Positions 16,693 through 26,023 of a stretch of DNA of 64,000 bases are shown here, piece by piece. The stretch spans positions 1-64,000 of the forward strand of contig RAYF01000023.1 of the NCBI GenBank assembly GCA_003611745.1, in the 5' to 3' direction. Within the stretch, counting starts at the first letter, position 1. Every line of letters begins with the position of its first letter. Origin of the DNA: a bacterium D16-36 (lineage in GTDB: Bacteria > Bacillota > Clostridia > Lachnospirales > Lachnospiraceae). The notes below the pieces were generated by a model. It had not been told where the DNA came from. It worked only from the letters and a program-made list of their open reading frames with translations, and did no database searches. Made by a program: the position numbers and the translations under genes.

Positions 16693-17090
16693 AGCTATCG
16701 CCCTCCTTTGCAAAATTTCCTTTTATAATTATTATATCGTACATTCTGCCTATCTTCCTAATAGCTATCTTTGTATTCCTGTAAATTATATGCAAGGACA
16801 TGTGCTCTGCTTGTTCCCTGCCAAGAATTTTCCCCGGAAATTCCTAGCGGTGAATTCCACGTAAGGGAACTTTCCTATAAGCCAGAAAAGGGCTTCCGCT
16901 CCAGTCATAGCGAACGCAAAACATAATTTTCTTTATGGATATTATCCGTTATATTCTGCATCACTTTACTTATGCGGCAGCCCCTTCTGAAAACCACCCT
17001 GATACTAATGCGGGAAACGCTTTCATCAGCGTTTCCCTAAAAAAGACTTTTAACCCCGCCCCTGCAGGGCATAAGAAATACAAAGCAGAC
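16693..17090. other. Intergenic region between xylanase and DUF6033 gene
   Basis: About 400 nt with no supported gene. It contains a perfect 10-bp hairpin GGGAAACGCT/AGCGTTTCCC (17012-17037) some 50 nt past the xylanase stop, without a T-run on the minus strand, a CCCTGCAGGG palindrome near 17058, and a degenerate AACTTTCCTATA stretch near 16869 that recurs elsewhere in the window. Confidence 0.5.
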
Positions 17091-20000
17091 CTATTTCTTT
17101 TTTACCACTTTTACTTTAATTACTGCTTTTGCTTTCTTATAGTTCTTATTCCCTGATGCTGTAACAGTAATTTTTGTTGTTCCGGTCCCTTTTATCTTAA
17201 CTTTTCCATTCTTATTTACTGTTGCAACTTTTTTCTTTGAACTCTTATAGCTTAATTTTCCAGTTCCTTTTATTCCACGCAGTTTAAAACTCTTGCTCCC
17301 CATTTTCTTCTTATAGGAAGATTTTTTAACCTTAATCTTCTGCTTCGCTTTTTTAATTTTAAACTGCTTTGTTACGGAACCTGTATAATCTCCGTTTCCG
17401 GAAACCGTAACTTCTGCAGTGCCTGCGTTAATGTTATCTTTATAGCTAACTGTATAATCCTGATTTACTGACAGCTGCTTTCCGTTTATCTCTACTATTA
17501 AATCCTGTTCAATAGCTTTGCCTGTATAGGTATAATTTTTCATGCCAGTAATCTGTGCTGTACTGATATCTGTACCTGTTCTGTCTCCAGCGCTGCCGGA
17601 AAGTCTGGCTGTTCCAAAGACAGCCGGCTGTGCATATCCCATTCCTGATGCATCATACCAGTTAATTGTAGCTACACGCGCACCAGATGCATCTGCATCA
17701 TTAATCTGGAAATCAACGCCTATCAGGTTATTCTCTGCTCCCGTTACGGTATTGAATTTAATCCTTGCTTCTACAATATATCCGTCACTTGTTTTCTTAG
17801 TTGCACTCTGGATATTGGAAGCATTGCAGTTTTGCCCATTAAAGCTTACTTCATTCTCATAGCTAATTCTGTACTGGCAGTCATCCCCTTCATAGCTTTC
17901 CGTCTTACCATTGTTTTCATCTACAAAGATTTCAAAGGAATCCTGCTCCCATGAGTTAACATTATCCTTATTAAGGACTGCATCCTTAATTTCGGCAAGT
18001 ACATAAAGATTTCCACTGTCCCACATCGTTTTTACTGTACCTGTTGTCGCAACAGATGGATTTGAATTCACGGTAAGCTTATGCGCTGTGATGCCATTCC
18101 ATGCACCGTCAATCTCACCATCAATATCTGCCGCACCTTTGGAAATTACCATAAACGGTTTCAGATTTAATGTGCCATAATATTTACTTCTCTCTTCCTG
18201 CTTCATCTGTAAATCATTCCAGCACTGCGAAACACCTGCAGTCTTATCATAAACAACCACATCAAAACCAAGTTTTGCATTTGCCGCCTTGCCCGGAATG
18301 TCCAGTTCCTTTTCCACTACATAGCCATCCGCCGTAGCAGCAGCTTCCCCTCTGTTTATAGTAACCACTTCAACCCCACTATTATTTTCTGCCTTTGCAT
18401 TATCTTTATCCAGATAAACCGTCACTTTATCCTCTGGGTCATTTGATGCGTCTTTTACTGTTACCTGTAAGTAAAGTTTTCCGTCATTCCATAAAAGCTT
18501 CATTGAGGAATTGCCATCTGTGCCAATATTGACTGGCGATGCAAGACTCCAGTCTTTCTCTGCACTTTCAAGCACATCCACTTCATTAATATTTGGCAGA
18601 AGCTTTGACGGATCAGTAATTCCCCAGTACGCCGGCTTTGCCTTAAGATTTTCATCAAATAAAAGCGGCATATTATGCCTTCCCTGTGAAAACTCAGGTG
18701 AAAGCAGCCAGGAATCATCATCTGACACGCCCCAGAATACAACCGCTGTAATATTAACACCTTCATCTTTTGCCTTGAGTACGGTATCAATAATTTCCTT
18801 ATAGCGGTATGCCTGCTTTGTCTGCTCTGTTTCTTTCTGCGCTGCACTTCCGTCATAACTCTTACTTGCAAGCATATCAAGCTCTGTAACCTGTACTTCA
18901 TCTACATGCTTTCCATAGGTAGTAATTGCATTATAAAGTTCATTTGCACCAGGGCTTTCTACAGAATAATGTGACTGCATCCCGATTCCGTCAATCCTTG
19001 TACCCTCTACTGCTTTTATTGCATCTGCAAGATTTGAAATGCATTTCACCTTTTCCGGCTCTGTTTCCCCAAAATCATTATAAAACAGTTTCACGGATTT
19101 ATCTGCATACTTGTTTGCATACTTAAATGCATTAATAATATATTCATTACTACTGCCATAAATCTGATGGTAAAATGTTTCTACGCCATTATTGGCAGTC
19201 CTCAGTCCGCCCTGCTCGCCATCAGCCGGATTAATGGCCTCATTTACAACATCCCAGCAGTAAACAAGTCCCGGATATTTTTCCTGCACATGTGCCAGCA
19301 CTTTCTGGATGTACTCTTCCAGCCTTTTGTTCATTTCTTCTTTACCCAGAAGCTTTCCGTCTTTATCTTTAAAGAAAACTTCAGGTGTCTGCGAATGCCA
19401 GCAAAGCACATGGCCACGTATATGTATCTGGTCTTTTGCATCTTTTCCCTGATTATATTTCCAGAAATAGTCGAGTGTAGTATCCGGAACCGTAAAATCA
19501 AGTTTCAGGCTACCATCGCTATTAATGCCTTTGATTATGTAATCTGGCTTCATTTCATTGCCTGCCGTCACACTATTATAATGCTTCTTTACAAGCTGCA
19601 TCTTATTATCATTACTAAGGATATCAGCCGTAAGAGCCCCACCAACTTTAAAATCGTATTTTGGATTTTTGCCTGCAAAATAATCCTTTAATGATGGGAT
19701 ATCTTTTTCTATTGATAAATCTGCATTATTCTCTGTGACAGAAAGTTCATCTACATAAAATGAATTTTTGCATGTTTCATCAGCCACCTTAAACTGCAGT
19801 TCTGTCAGGTCTCCCGTCCAGTTTGCTGTGAAACTTCCGCTGATCTGCCTCCATTCATCCTTGGAAGCTGTAACTGTATTGCCTGAAATTCCCCAGCCAT
19901 CATAAACAGGTTCCCCATTACTGTCTCCTGTAGACTGGATGGTAAGCCCAACCTTCACGGTAGACTCTGCTGTATATTCGTCACTCAGCTTTACCCAGCA

Positions 20001-21494
20001 GCTAAAATTATATTTCGTCTTATTCTTTACTTTGCCTTTGATTGTCTGGGCCAGGGAATTCCATGTATCCGACCTGCCGATAACCTTTACGTAACCGCCC
20101 GTCATATCATGCCCCTTTCCATCATTAACAAATTCCAGTTTTGCACTGTTATCCCCTGTCGTTGCAAACCAGCCATCTGTATTTGCAGCAAAGGACGGAT
20201 TATCAAGAATATTTGTGCCGTCCGCTGGCGGCGTTGTCTGGCTCGGATTTCCTGCCGGCGGTGTTACCTGACCAGGATTCCCTGCCGGTGGGGTTATCTG
20301 ACCCGGGTTCCCTGCTGGCGGGTTAGCCTGCCCTGTATGCTCTGTAATAGAAAGGTCATCTACAAAGAACGAATTTTTGCATGTCTCATCAGCCACCTTA
20401 AACTGCAGCTCTTCAAGATTCCCTGTCCAGTTTGCTGTAAAGCTTCCATGAATCTGTCTCCATTCTTCTTTGGAAGCAGTTATTGCATTGCCTGATAAAT
20501 CCCAGCCATCATAGCTGTCTTTTCCATCATTATCTCCCGTAGACCGAATGGTAAGCCCTGCCTTTACAGTAGACTCTGCTGTATACTCATCCCCCAGCTT
20601 TACCCAGCAGCTGAAATCATATTTCGTACGGTTTTTCACTTTGTCTTTGATTGTCTGAGCCAGAGAATTCCATGTATCTGACCTCCCGGTAACCTTTACA
20701 TAACCGCTTCCTGCATCATGTCCCTTCCCGTCATTGACAAATTCCAGCTTTGCCGTATCCGCCGTTGTTGCAAACCAGCCGCTTGCATCCGTGCCAAACG
20801 ATGGATTGTCAAGAATGTTTGTACCGGCTGCTGGTGGCGTTACCTGTCCTGCATCCCCTGCCGGCGGGATAACCTGATCTGCATGTTTTGTAATAGAAAG
20901 GTCATCTACATAAAATGAATTGGCACATGCTTCCTTCGCCACTGACTCATCAGCCACTTTAAACTCTACCTTTTGAAGATCTCCTGTCCAGTTTGCCTTA
21001 AAGCTTCCGCTAATTTGTGTCCATTTACCTTTGGAAGCTGTGACTGTATTACCTGAAATTCCCCAGCCATCGTATTCCTCATTTCCCCCATTATCTCCGG
21101 CAGACTGGGTGGTAAGCCCTGCCTTCACAGTGGATTCTGCTGTATACTCGTCACCTAATTTTACCCAGCAGCTAAAATCATATTCCGTTCCATTTTCCAC
21201 CTTGCCTGTAATATTCTGGGTCAGAGAATTCCATGTATCAGTCCTTCCTGTAACCTTTACATAACCATCCCCATCATGCCCCTTTCCATCAGCAGTATAT
21301 ACCAGATTGTCAGCGCCGCCTCCTGTTACATACCAGCCACTTGTATCTGTAGCAAATGATGGGTTGTCAAGAATGTTTTTGCTCTCTGCAAATACTTGTG
21401 CAGTATTGCCAAAAAGCCCGGTGCCTGCACCTGTTACAGCCAGAGCTGTACTTAACACAATGCAGGCAATTTTTTTAAGCCTTTTCTTAAACAT
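17091..21494 (-). CDS. Secreted multidomain GH10 endo-1,4-beta-xylanase with CBM22 and CBM9 modules
   Basis: The 1467-residue protein hydrolyses internal xylan linkages outside the cell. A signal peptide (about 1-36) is followed by three CBM22-like repeats (about 40-203, 225-390, 427-588), each starting NILDNPSF and holding a DTWNSL...FSCWVKL core. PPAGNPGQ linkers join them. The GH10 barrel spans about 600-965, with acid/base Glu752 (WDVVNEAI) and nucleophile Glu871 (VQVTELDML). Two CBM9-like modules follow (about 975-1115 and 1115-1300), then an Ig-like module (NYTYTGKAI...YTGSVTKQF) and a Lys-rich Big2-like tail (about 1383-1467). There is no LPXTG or SLH motif, so the tail may hold the enzyme to the wall by charge. 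It is the only clearly secreted glycosidase here, and its promoter resembles that of the transporter gene. Confidence 0.95.
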   Translation of the reverse strand: MFKKRLKKIACIVLSTALAVTGAGTGLFGNTAQVFAESKNILDNPSFATDTSGWYVTGGGADNLVYTADGKGHDGDGYVKVTGRTDTWNSLTQNITGKVENGTEYDFSCWVKLGDEYTAESTVKAGLTTQSAGDNGGNEEYDGWGISGNTVTASKGKWTQISGSFKANWTGDLQKVEFKVADESVAKEACANSFYVDDLSITKHADQVIPPAGDAGQVTPPAAGTNILDNPSFGTDASGWFATTADTAKLEFVNDGKGHDAGSGYVKVTGRSDTWNSLAQTIKDKVKNRTKYDFSCWVKLGDEYTAESTVKAGLTIRSTGDNDGKDSYDGWDLSGNAITASKEEWRQIHGSFTANWTGNLEELQFKVADETCKNSFFVDDLSITEHTGQANPPAGNPGQITPPAGNPGQVTPPAGNPSQTTPPADGTNILDNPSFAANTDGWFATTGDNSAKLEFVNDGKGHDMTGGYVKVIGRSDTWNSLAQTIKGKVKNKTKYNFSCWVKLSDEYTAESTVKVGLTIQSTGDSNGEPVYDGWGISGNTVTASKDEWRQISGSFTANWTGDLTELQFKVADETCKNSFYVDELSVTENNADLSIEKDIPSLKDYFAGKNPKYDFKVGGALTADILSNDNKMQLVKKHYNSVTAGNEMKPDYIIKGINSDGSLKLDFTVPDTTLDYFWKYNQGKDAKDQIHIRGHVLCWHSQTPEVFFKDKDGKLLGKEEMNKRLEEYIQKVLAHVQEKYPGLVYCWDVVNEAINPADGEQGGLRTANNGVETFYHQIYGSSNEYIINAFKYANKYADKSVKLFYNDFGETEPEKVKCISNLADAIKAVEGTRIDGIGMQSHYSVESPGANELYNAITTYGKHVDEVQVTELDMLASKSYDGSAAQKETEQTKQAYRYKEIIDTVLKAKDEGVNITAVVFWGVSDDDSWLLSPEFSQGRHNMPLLFDENLKAKPAYWGITDPSKLLPNINEVDVLESAEKDWSLASPVNIGTDGNSSMKLLWNDGKLYLQVTVKDASNDPEDKVTVYLDKDNAKAENNSGVEVVTINRGEAAATADGYVVEKELDIPGKAANAKLGFDVVVYDKTAGVSQCWNDLQMKQEERSKYYGTLNLKPFMVISKGAADIDGEIDGAWNGITAHKLTVNSNPSVATTGTVKTMWDSGNLYVLAEIKDAVLNKDNVNSWEQDSFEIFVDENNGKTESYEGDDCQYRISYENEVSFNGQNCNASNIQSATKKTSDGYIVEARIKFNTVTGAENNLIGVDFQINDADASGARVATINWYDASGMGYAQPAVFGTARLSGSAGDRTGTDISTAQITGMKNYTYTGKAIEQDLIVEINGKQLSVNQDYTVSYKDNINAGTAEVTVSGNGDYTGSVTKQFKIKKAKQKIKVKKSSYKKKMGSKSFKLRGIKGTGKLSYKSSKKKVATVNKNGKVKIKGTGTTKITVTASGNKNYKKAKAVIKVKVVKKK
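19725..21377 (-). repeat. Three tandem CBM22-coding repeats
   Basis: Segments of about 490-500 nt (about 20880-21377, 20319-20822 and 19725-20216) encode near-duplicate CBM22-like modules. Repeats two and three are most alike (FVNDGKGHD, SDTWNSLAQTIK, VADETCKNSF), suggesting the latest duplication. The high similarity makes copy-number change by recombination likely. Confidence 0.8.
20217..20327 (-). repeat. PPAGNPGQ linker repeats
   Basis: Short in-frame repeats encode PPAGNPGQI/V/T units between the second and third CBM22 modules; a shorter PPAGDAGQ version joins the first and second. They form a flexible Pro/Gly linker. Confidence 0.8.
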
Positions 21495-21565
21495 AATAAT
21501 CCTCCAATCTTTAAATTTTTTTATGATCCTATTATAAATTTTTTTTGCTGAACTTTACCCTATGG

Positions 21566-21597
21566 AATTATAGTAATTTCTGGGATAAACTATAGTA
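21566..21597 (-). promoter_or_regulatory. Xylanase promoter with CTATAG at the -35 position
   Basis: On the minus strand, CTATAGTTTATC is followed by TATAAT; the CTATAG (21595-21590) and TATAAT (21572-21567) are 17 nt apart, with the ATG some 73 nt downstream. The -35 is unlike TTGACA, which suggests activator dependence. The binding-protein gene has the same arrangement at 27832-27863. Confidence 0.6.
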
Positions 21598-21698
21598 TTT
21601 TTACAGACGTACAATTCTGTATGATTGCTTTCCTGCGATTCCAGAAAGCACTGATTAAATGCACCTCTGGTTCGGAAAACCCTTTAAGCAGTGTTTCC

Positions 21699-23753
21699 CT
21701 AATACTCCGAAAACCGGTTTACAATACTGCGTATTGCAGCGGCATTATTCTGGTTTGTTTTGATAACATTTGCCAATACTTCTGTCGCTTTAGCTGTATG
21801 TCCATTCTTTTCAACAATATCGTCCACTCCAGATGCATTTTCATCCGATGCAGACTGAACGGTATTTACCTGTTCCCGTATATTGGAAACCGCCTCCACA
21901 AATAAACATAAAACCTGCTTTATCTCATCAATCACCTGCTGGATTGACTGAACCGACTGGCTGTACTCCCCTGCAATATTAACGAATTCCCCAAACTGCA
22001 CTGCAACATCCCTGTCCAAAAAACAGATAATGTCATTAAAACATTGCTGCACATGCTCAATATTTGCATTCGTATCATTACAGATTGACTGAATCTGTGT
22101 AGCTGTAACTGAAGAACTATTCGCCAAATTTGCAATCTCACCCGCCACTACCGCAAAGCCTTTCCCTGCTTCACCGGCCCTTGCTGCTTCAATAGATGCA
22201 TTCAAAGCCAGCATATCCGTCTGATCCGTAATTTCAAGAATCTGTGCTGCCATATCATTGACTCTTGATAACGACTGCATGTTCTGCATGGCGCCTTCAA
22301 TATTTTTCTGGTTTTCCTTCATCTGGAATCCCGTAACCTGCAGGGAATGATTTGCAGACTCTTTCATATGGCGGACAACCGCAATGAGATTTTCACTTTT
22401 CTCACTTCCTGACCGTATCTTTTCTTCAACTCTGGCAACTACATCTGCTATCCTGCTGACTTCCTTCCCTACACCGAGAATTGCCGTATTTGTCATTTCA
22501 ATGCTCGCTGCAAGCTCCTCTGCAGTAGCTGAATTGTCCTCAACACATTCCACAAGGACATCGGAAGACTCTGCCATCTTTTCAGCCGAATCTGATATGG
22601 AACCGGAACATTCATTCAGCGTAAAAACTATTTCCTTAAAAGTTTCCTGCAATGATTTCATAGCCGTTGCAATCTGCCCGATTTCACTTTTACGGTTAAT
22701 ATATTGATCCAGCTTTTCCACATGGCTTAAATCCAGATGCTGCAGCCGGATAATAGAACTTTCAATTACTTTTAACGGCTGGGTACTAAAACGGATCAAC
22801 CCCCATGATAAAAGGGCAATTAGTGCAAGGGAGCCGGCACAAACCATCCCCAGCATCCTCTTACTGGCATCTGCCTGCGCATATATTTCTTTCTCACTGT
22901 CACTGAGTACGACTGCCCAGCCACGGTCTGGCAAGGACTGGTAAACAGAAACAGCTTTTGCCCCGTTCTCCTGCCGGTACTCAAAATTGCCATGGATCTT
23001 GTCCGGCGCCTTGTGTATCCTATCTATCACAGAAAGCATCATCTTATCTTCAATGTCCTGCGCCATTTTTGCTTCCTCAAAATGAAATATATAGGTTTCT
23101 GTCTCGGTATTAACCATTGTATAGTTAGCGTTATCCAATCCTTCTATTTTAAGGGAATCCAGCAATTCCTTCAGCCTTTCAGCAAAGGGACCTCCCCCCA
23201 CATAGCCCAGAATTGTCTTACCGTCACGGTCAAAAACCGGACAGTACATCGACAGAATTAACTTTTTTGATGCCGGAGAGACAATGATTCCTGTGTTATA
23301 AATGCCATCTGCCTTTTGCATGGCATCCTGAAGCTGTTTCAGCCCCTCGCCCTCCCTTGTTATCATGCCAACCACCTCTGGGTTTGAATGTGCAATAACA
23401 TGGGTATTCCATTCCCCGGTATAGATTCCTTCCCACTGGTCAAGCCCTGCATAGTATCTTTCTGTGAAATTCTGTGCTTCTTTCTGAAGTTCTTTATTCT
23501 CAGGATCTTTTAAAAGTGCAGCAATCACCGGTGCCTTACTATAAGCAGCCAGTAAATCTTCTGCATTTTTTACATATTCCTCAATAATTTTCGTTTTAGC
23601 CTCCAGTGATGTCTTCATATCATTCATCGCCACTGTTTTCATTGCGCTTGTCATATTCCTGTTTGCAACTATAAACAACAGGGAAATACAAAAAACCGCA
23701 ATAAGAGTAATTGCCATTGTAAGAATAGTAGTAAGTTTTAAGTTCTTTACCAT
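21699..23753 (-). CDS. Methyl-accepting chemotaxis protein with dCache-like sensor
   Basis: The 684-residue receptor has an N-terminal membrane helix (about 8-30), a large extracellular sensor (about 35-305) with dCache-like features such as [17 protein letters not shown] and [13 protein letters not shown], a second helix (about 305-325), a HAMP region, and the signalling hairpin tip [25 protein letters not shown] split over the usual EIANLA. It should relay ligand binding to CheA/CheW. It lies directly after the ABC importer genes and before the xylanase on the same strand, so xylo-oligosaccharides or their bound form are plausible ligands. A GAGAGGAG site precedes the ATG. Confidence 0.9.
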   Translation of the reverse strand: MVKNLKLTTILTMAITLIAVFCISLLFIVANRNMTSAMKTVAMNDMKTSLEAKTKIIEEYVKNAEDLLAAYSKAPVIAALLKDPENKELQKEAQNFTERYYAGLDQWEGIYTGEWNTHVIAHSNPEVVGMITREGEGLKQLQDAMQKADGIYNTGIIVSPASKKLILSMYCPVFDRDGKTILGYVGGGPFAERLKELLDSLKIEGLDNANYTMVNTETETYIFHFEEAKMAQDIEDKMMLSVIDRIHKAPDKIHGNFEYRQENGAKAVSVYQSLPDRGWAVVLSDSEKEIYAQADASKRMLGMVCAGSLALIALLSWGLIRFSTQPLKVIESSIIRLQHLDLSHVEKLDQYINRKSEIGQIATAMKSLQETFKEIVFTLNECSGSISDSAEKMAESSDVLVECVEDNSATAEELAASIEMTNTAILGVGKEVSRIADVVARVEEKIRSGSEKSENLIAVVRHMKESANHSLQVTGFQMKENQKNIEGAMQNMQSLSRVNDMAAQILEITDQTDMLALNASIEAARAGEAGKGFAVVAGEIANLANSSSVTATQIQSICNDTNANIEHVQQCFNDIICFLDRDVAVQFGEFVNIAGEYSQSVQSIQQVIDEIKQVLCLFVEAVSNIREQVNTVQSASDENASGVDDIVEKNGHTAKATEVLANVIKTNQNNAAAIRSIVNRFSEY

Positions 23754-23815
23754 ACCACATGCTCCTCTCTAAGTTTTTAACAACTCTTAATGAGCACCTC
23801 TGTACATAAAATATT

Positions 23816-23843
23816 ATTCTGGCGGGACACATCCCACCAGAAT
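23816..23843 (-). terminator. Hairpin between importer and chemoreceptor genes
   Basis: ATTCTGGCGGG (23816-23826) pairs with CCCACCAGAAT (23833-23843), 11 bp with one C-A mismatch and a 6-nt loop. It lies between the permease stop and the chemoreceptor start and may attenuate or process the transcript. The following AATATTTTATG is only moderately T-rich. Confidence 0.5.
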
Positions 23844-23936
23844 ATAAATGATGAAAAAATTTTAAATTGCGAAAAATACCTGCAGACCGAATGCCGGACT
23901 GCAATGCTTGTGTTGCGGTGCAGACACAAACCTGCC

Positions 23937-23960
23937 GAGTGAAAAATTTATTTTTCACTC
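23937..23960 (-). repeat. Palindrome abutting the permease stop codon
   Basis: GAGTGAAAAA (23937-23946) and TTTTTCACTC (23951-23960) form a perfect inverted repeat with a 4-nt loop right after the permease stop. It could act as a weak terminator in either direction. Confidence 0.5.
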
Positions 23961-24869
23961 TTATTCCTTTACGCCGCCAAGTGTAAGCCCTGTTACAAAA
24001 TACTTTTGCAAAAATGGGTAAATACATATAATCGGCAGCATCGTAAGAATAGTTGCCGCTGCCCTTATAGATACCGGCGTTACTGCCCCGGCAGTATGTT
24101 TCATTGTCTCTACCGTCCCACCTTGGGTCGTTACGGATGATAAAAGTTTCATCAATTCATACTGCAACGTTGTATATTCATCGTTCATACGGTTATAAAG
24201 CATTGCATCAAACCAGGAGTTCCACTGCCCAACTGCTACAAACAGGGCAACCGTCGCATAAACCGGCTTACATAATGGGGATATAATCTTTACAAAAATT
24301 GTTGTGTATCCGGCGCCGTCAAGCTGCGCTGACTCCACAAGACTGTCCGGAAGCCCATTCATATAGGTTCGTATTACAAGCATATTAAATGCACTGATCA
24401 TACCCGGCACAATATATACCCAGAACGAACTGGTAAGGCCAAGTTCTTTGTATAAGATAAATGTAGGGATAAGCCCTCCATTCACGTACATTGTAATAAC
24501 CCAGAAAAGAGACAGCTGCTTACGGAACAAAAAGCGCGGCCTGCTCACAATGAAAGCCAGAATTGCATTCATCAGCAGCGCCGTCAAAGTACCAATCACG
24601 GTACGTGCAACGGTAACAACCGCCCCCGTAATAAGGTTATTTTTCTGTAAAACTGTTATGTAATTTTTTAATGTAAACTTTCTTGGCAGCAGATAGATGC
24701 CGCCCTTCAAGGCGTCTGTACCATCATTCAGTGATATCGCCAGAGTATTTAATACAGGATATAAAGTAATTACAATAAAAAGAAACATAAAGATAGAATT
24801 AAATACTACAAAAGCAATATGTGCAGTAGATGGTTTTATTTTATTCCTCTTCCTTTCTATCTTTTCCAT
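23961..24869 (-). CDS. ABC oligosaccharide importer permease (LplC/YtcP type)
   Basis: The ~302-residue protein has six predicted membrane helices and the EAA-type loop ESAQLDGAGYTTIFVKIISP that contacts the ATPase. NDGTDALKGGIYLLPRKFTLKNY near the N-terminus and the C-terminal YFVTGLTLGGVKE are typical of the LplC/YtcP branch of CUT1 permeases for complex oligosaccharides. ATG 24869 is preferred over the TTG at 24875 because AGGAGGGG is correctly spaced from it. It lies 15 nt after the partner permease. No ATPase gene accompanies it; such systems usually share one MsmK-like ATPase encoded elsewhere. Confidence 0.93.
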   Translation of the reverse strand: MEKIERKRNKIKPSTAHIAFVVFNSIFMFLFIVITLYPVLNTLAISLNDGTDALKGGIYLLPRKFTLKNYITVLQKNNLITGAVVTVARTVIGTLTALLMNAILAFIVSRPRFLFRKQLSLFWVITMYVNGGLIPTFILYKELGLTSSFWVYIVPGMISAFNMLVIRTYMNGLPDSLVESAQLDGAGYTTIFVKIISPLCKPVYATVALFVAVGQWNSWFDAMLYNRMNDEYTTLQYELMKLLSSVTTQGGTVETMKHTAGAVTPVSIRAAATILTMLPIICIYPFLQKYFVTGLTLGGVKE

Positions 24870-24884
24870 AATCAATCCCCTCCT

Positions 24885-25841
24885 TTAATATAGCCGTTCT
24901 TCTCCACTGCGCTTTGCAACCTGATTTGCAATGACTATCAGCAGAATACTTACAATACTCTTAAAGATACCTGCTGCAGTACCAATTGCATAATCCCCCT
25001 GACTGATACCCCATTTCAATACATAGATATCTATGGTTTCTGATACGCTCTTTACAAGGCCGTTACCAAGGAGATACTGAATTTCAAATCCTGCATTCAG
25101 TACATTACCCACATTCATAAGCAATAAAATAATGATGGTAGACTTAATTCCTGGCAATGTAACATGCATAATCTTTGCAAGCCTTCCCGCACCATCAATA
25201 GACGCCGCTTCATATAACGAAGGATCAATAGATGTAATTGCCGCCAGATAAATAATTGCATTCCATCCCGTTTCTTTCCATACATTGGCAAACGCTACGA
25301 TTGGCCAGAAATAGGAAGGATGTGCAAAAAAGTCAATAGAATGTTCCGTTAAATGCAGAGCCTTTAAAAGCTCGTTGACAATACCTGTACCGCTCAATGC
25401 ATCATGTAAAATTCCTGTAACTATAATCCATGAAAGGAAATGCGGCAGGTAAGATACCGTCTGGATTACCTTTTTTGTCCGTCTCTGTCTGATCTCATTT
25501 AATAATATCGCAAATAAAATTGCCATTACAAATGTCACCACCAGATTGAGCACACCCATGGCCAATGTATTCCTGATTACCCTGATAAACGTCGAATCTG
25601 AAAACAGCCTCTTAAATTTATCAAGCCCCACGAATTCAGAATGCAGCAGCCCCTTTACAGGCTTATAATTCTGGAATGCCATAAGCCACCCGCCTAAAGG
25701 CAGGTAGTAGAAAATAAATCCGTATATAACGATAACCGCAGACCAGAATAAAAGAACTTTCTGCCGTTTTATTTCTTTCCATGTAATCGGGACTTTCATT
25801 TCTGTTTCCGTCTGTTTATTTTTCTTCCTCCTAGCAGACAT
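24885..25841 (-). CDS. ABC oligosaccharide importer permease (LplB/YteP type)
   Basis: The ~318-residue protein has six predicted helices, a basic N-terminus, YLPLGGWLMAFQNYKPVKG after the first helix, and the EAA loop EAASIDGAGRLAKIMHVTLPG. It ends LLIVIANQVAKRSGEERLY. This matches the LplB/YteP branch of CUT1 permeases, which pairs with LplC-type subunits. ATG 25841 is preferred because AGGAGG sits 6 nt before it. The two permeases would form the membrane channel for xylo-oligosaccharides captured by the lipoprotein encoded at 26024-27709. Confidence 0.93.
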   Translation of the reverse strand: MSARRKKNKQTETEMKVPITWKEIKRQKVLLFWSAVIVIYGFIFYYLPLGGWLMAFQNYKPVKGLLHSEFVGLDKFKRLFSDSTFIRVIRNTLAMGVLNLVVTFVMAILFAILLNEIRQRRTKKVIQTVSYLPHFLSWIIVTGILHDALSGTGIVNELLKALHLTEHSIDFFAHPSYFWPIVAFANVWKETGWNAIIYLAAITSIDPSLYEAASIDGAGRLAKIMHVTLPGIKSTIIILLLMNVGNVLNAGFEIQYLLGNGLVKSVSETIDIYVLKWGISQGDYAIGTAAGIFKSIVSILLIVIANQVAKRSGEERLY

Positions 25842-25880
25842 ATTCATCCTCCTTTCTATGCTGTTATAAACTGCATATTA

Positions 25881-25915
25881 AGATATGGGGGCCAAAGTAT
25901 TTTGCCCCCATATCT
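25881..25915 (-). terminator. Strong hairpin between binding-protein and permease genes
   Basis: AGATATGGGGGC (25881-25892) pairs perfectly with GCCCCCATATCT (25904-25915). There is no T-run on the minus strand. Such intercistronic hairpins often stabilise the upstream binding-protein mRNA or reduce read-through into the permease genes, giving more binding protein than channel. Confidence 0.65.
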
Positions 25916-26023
25916 GATGCCGCAGTTTGCTTTGCAAGATCCCCACACCCTAAAGCGCTTCTATACTCTCCTGCATATTTCAAGCAAATCTGCTTCCGGC
26001 ACATAGTATTATATAAACTTTAT

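Noticed and set aside
17012-17037. Hairpin after the xylanase gene as its terminator
   Set aside because: The stem is perfect but no T-run follows on the minus strand; the A-rich side is on the wrong side. Recorded only as a hairpin.
25945-25965. cre-like TAAAGCGCTTCTA in the importer operon
   Set aside because: Only partly matches the catabolite-response consensus and lies between genes downstream of the first cistron; not enough to call.
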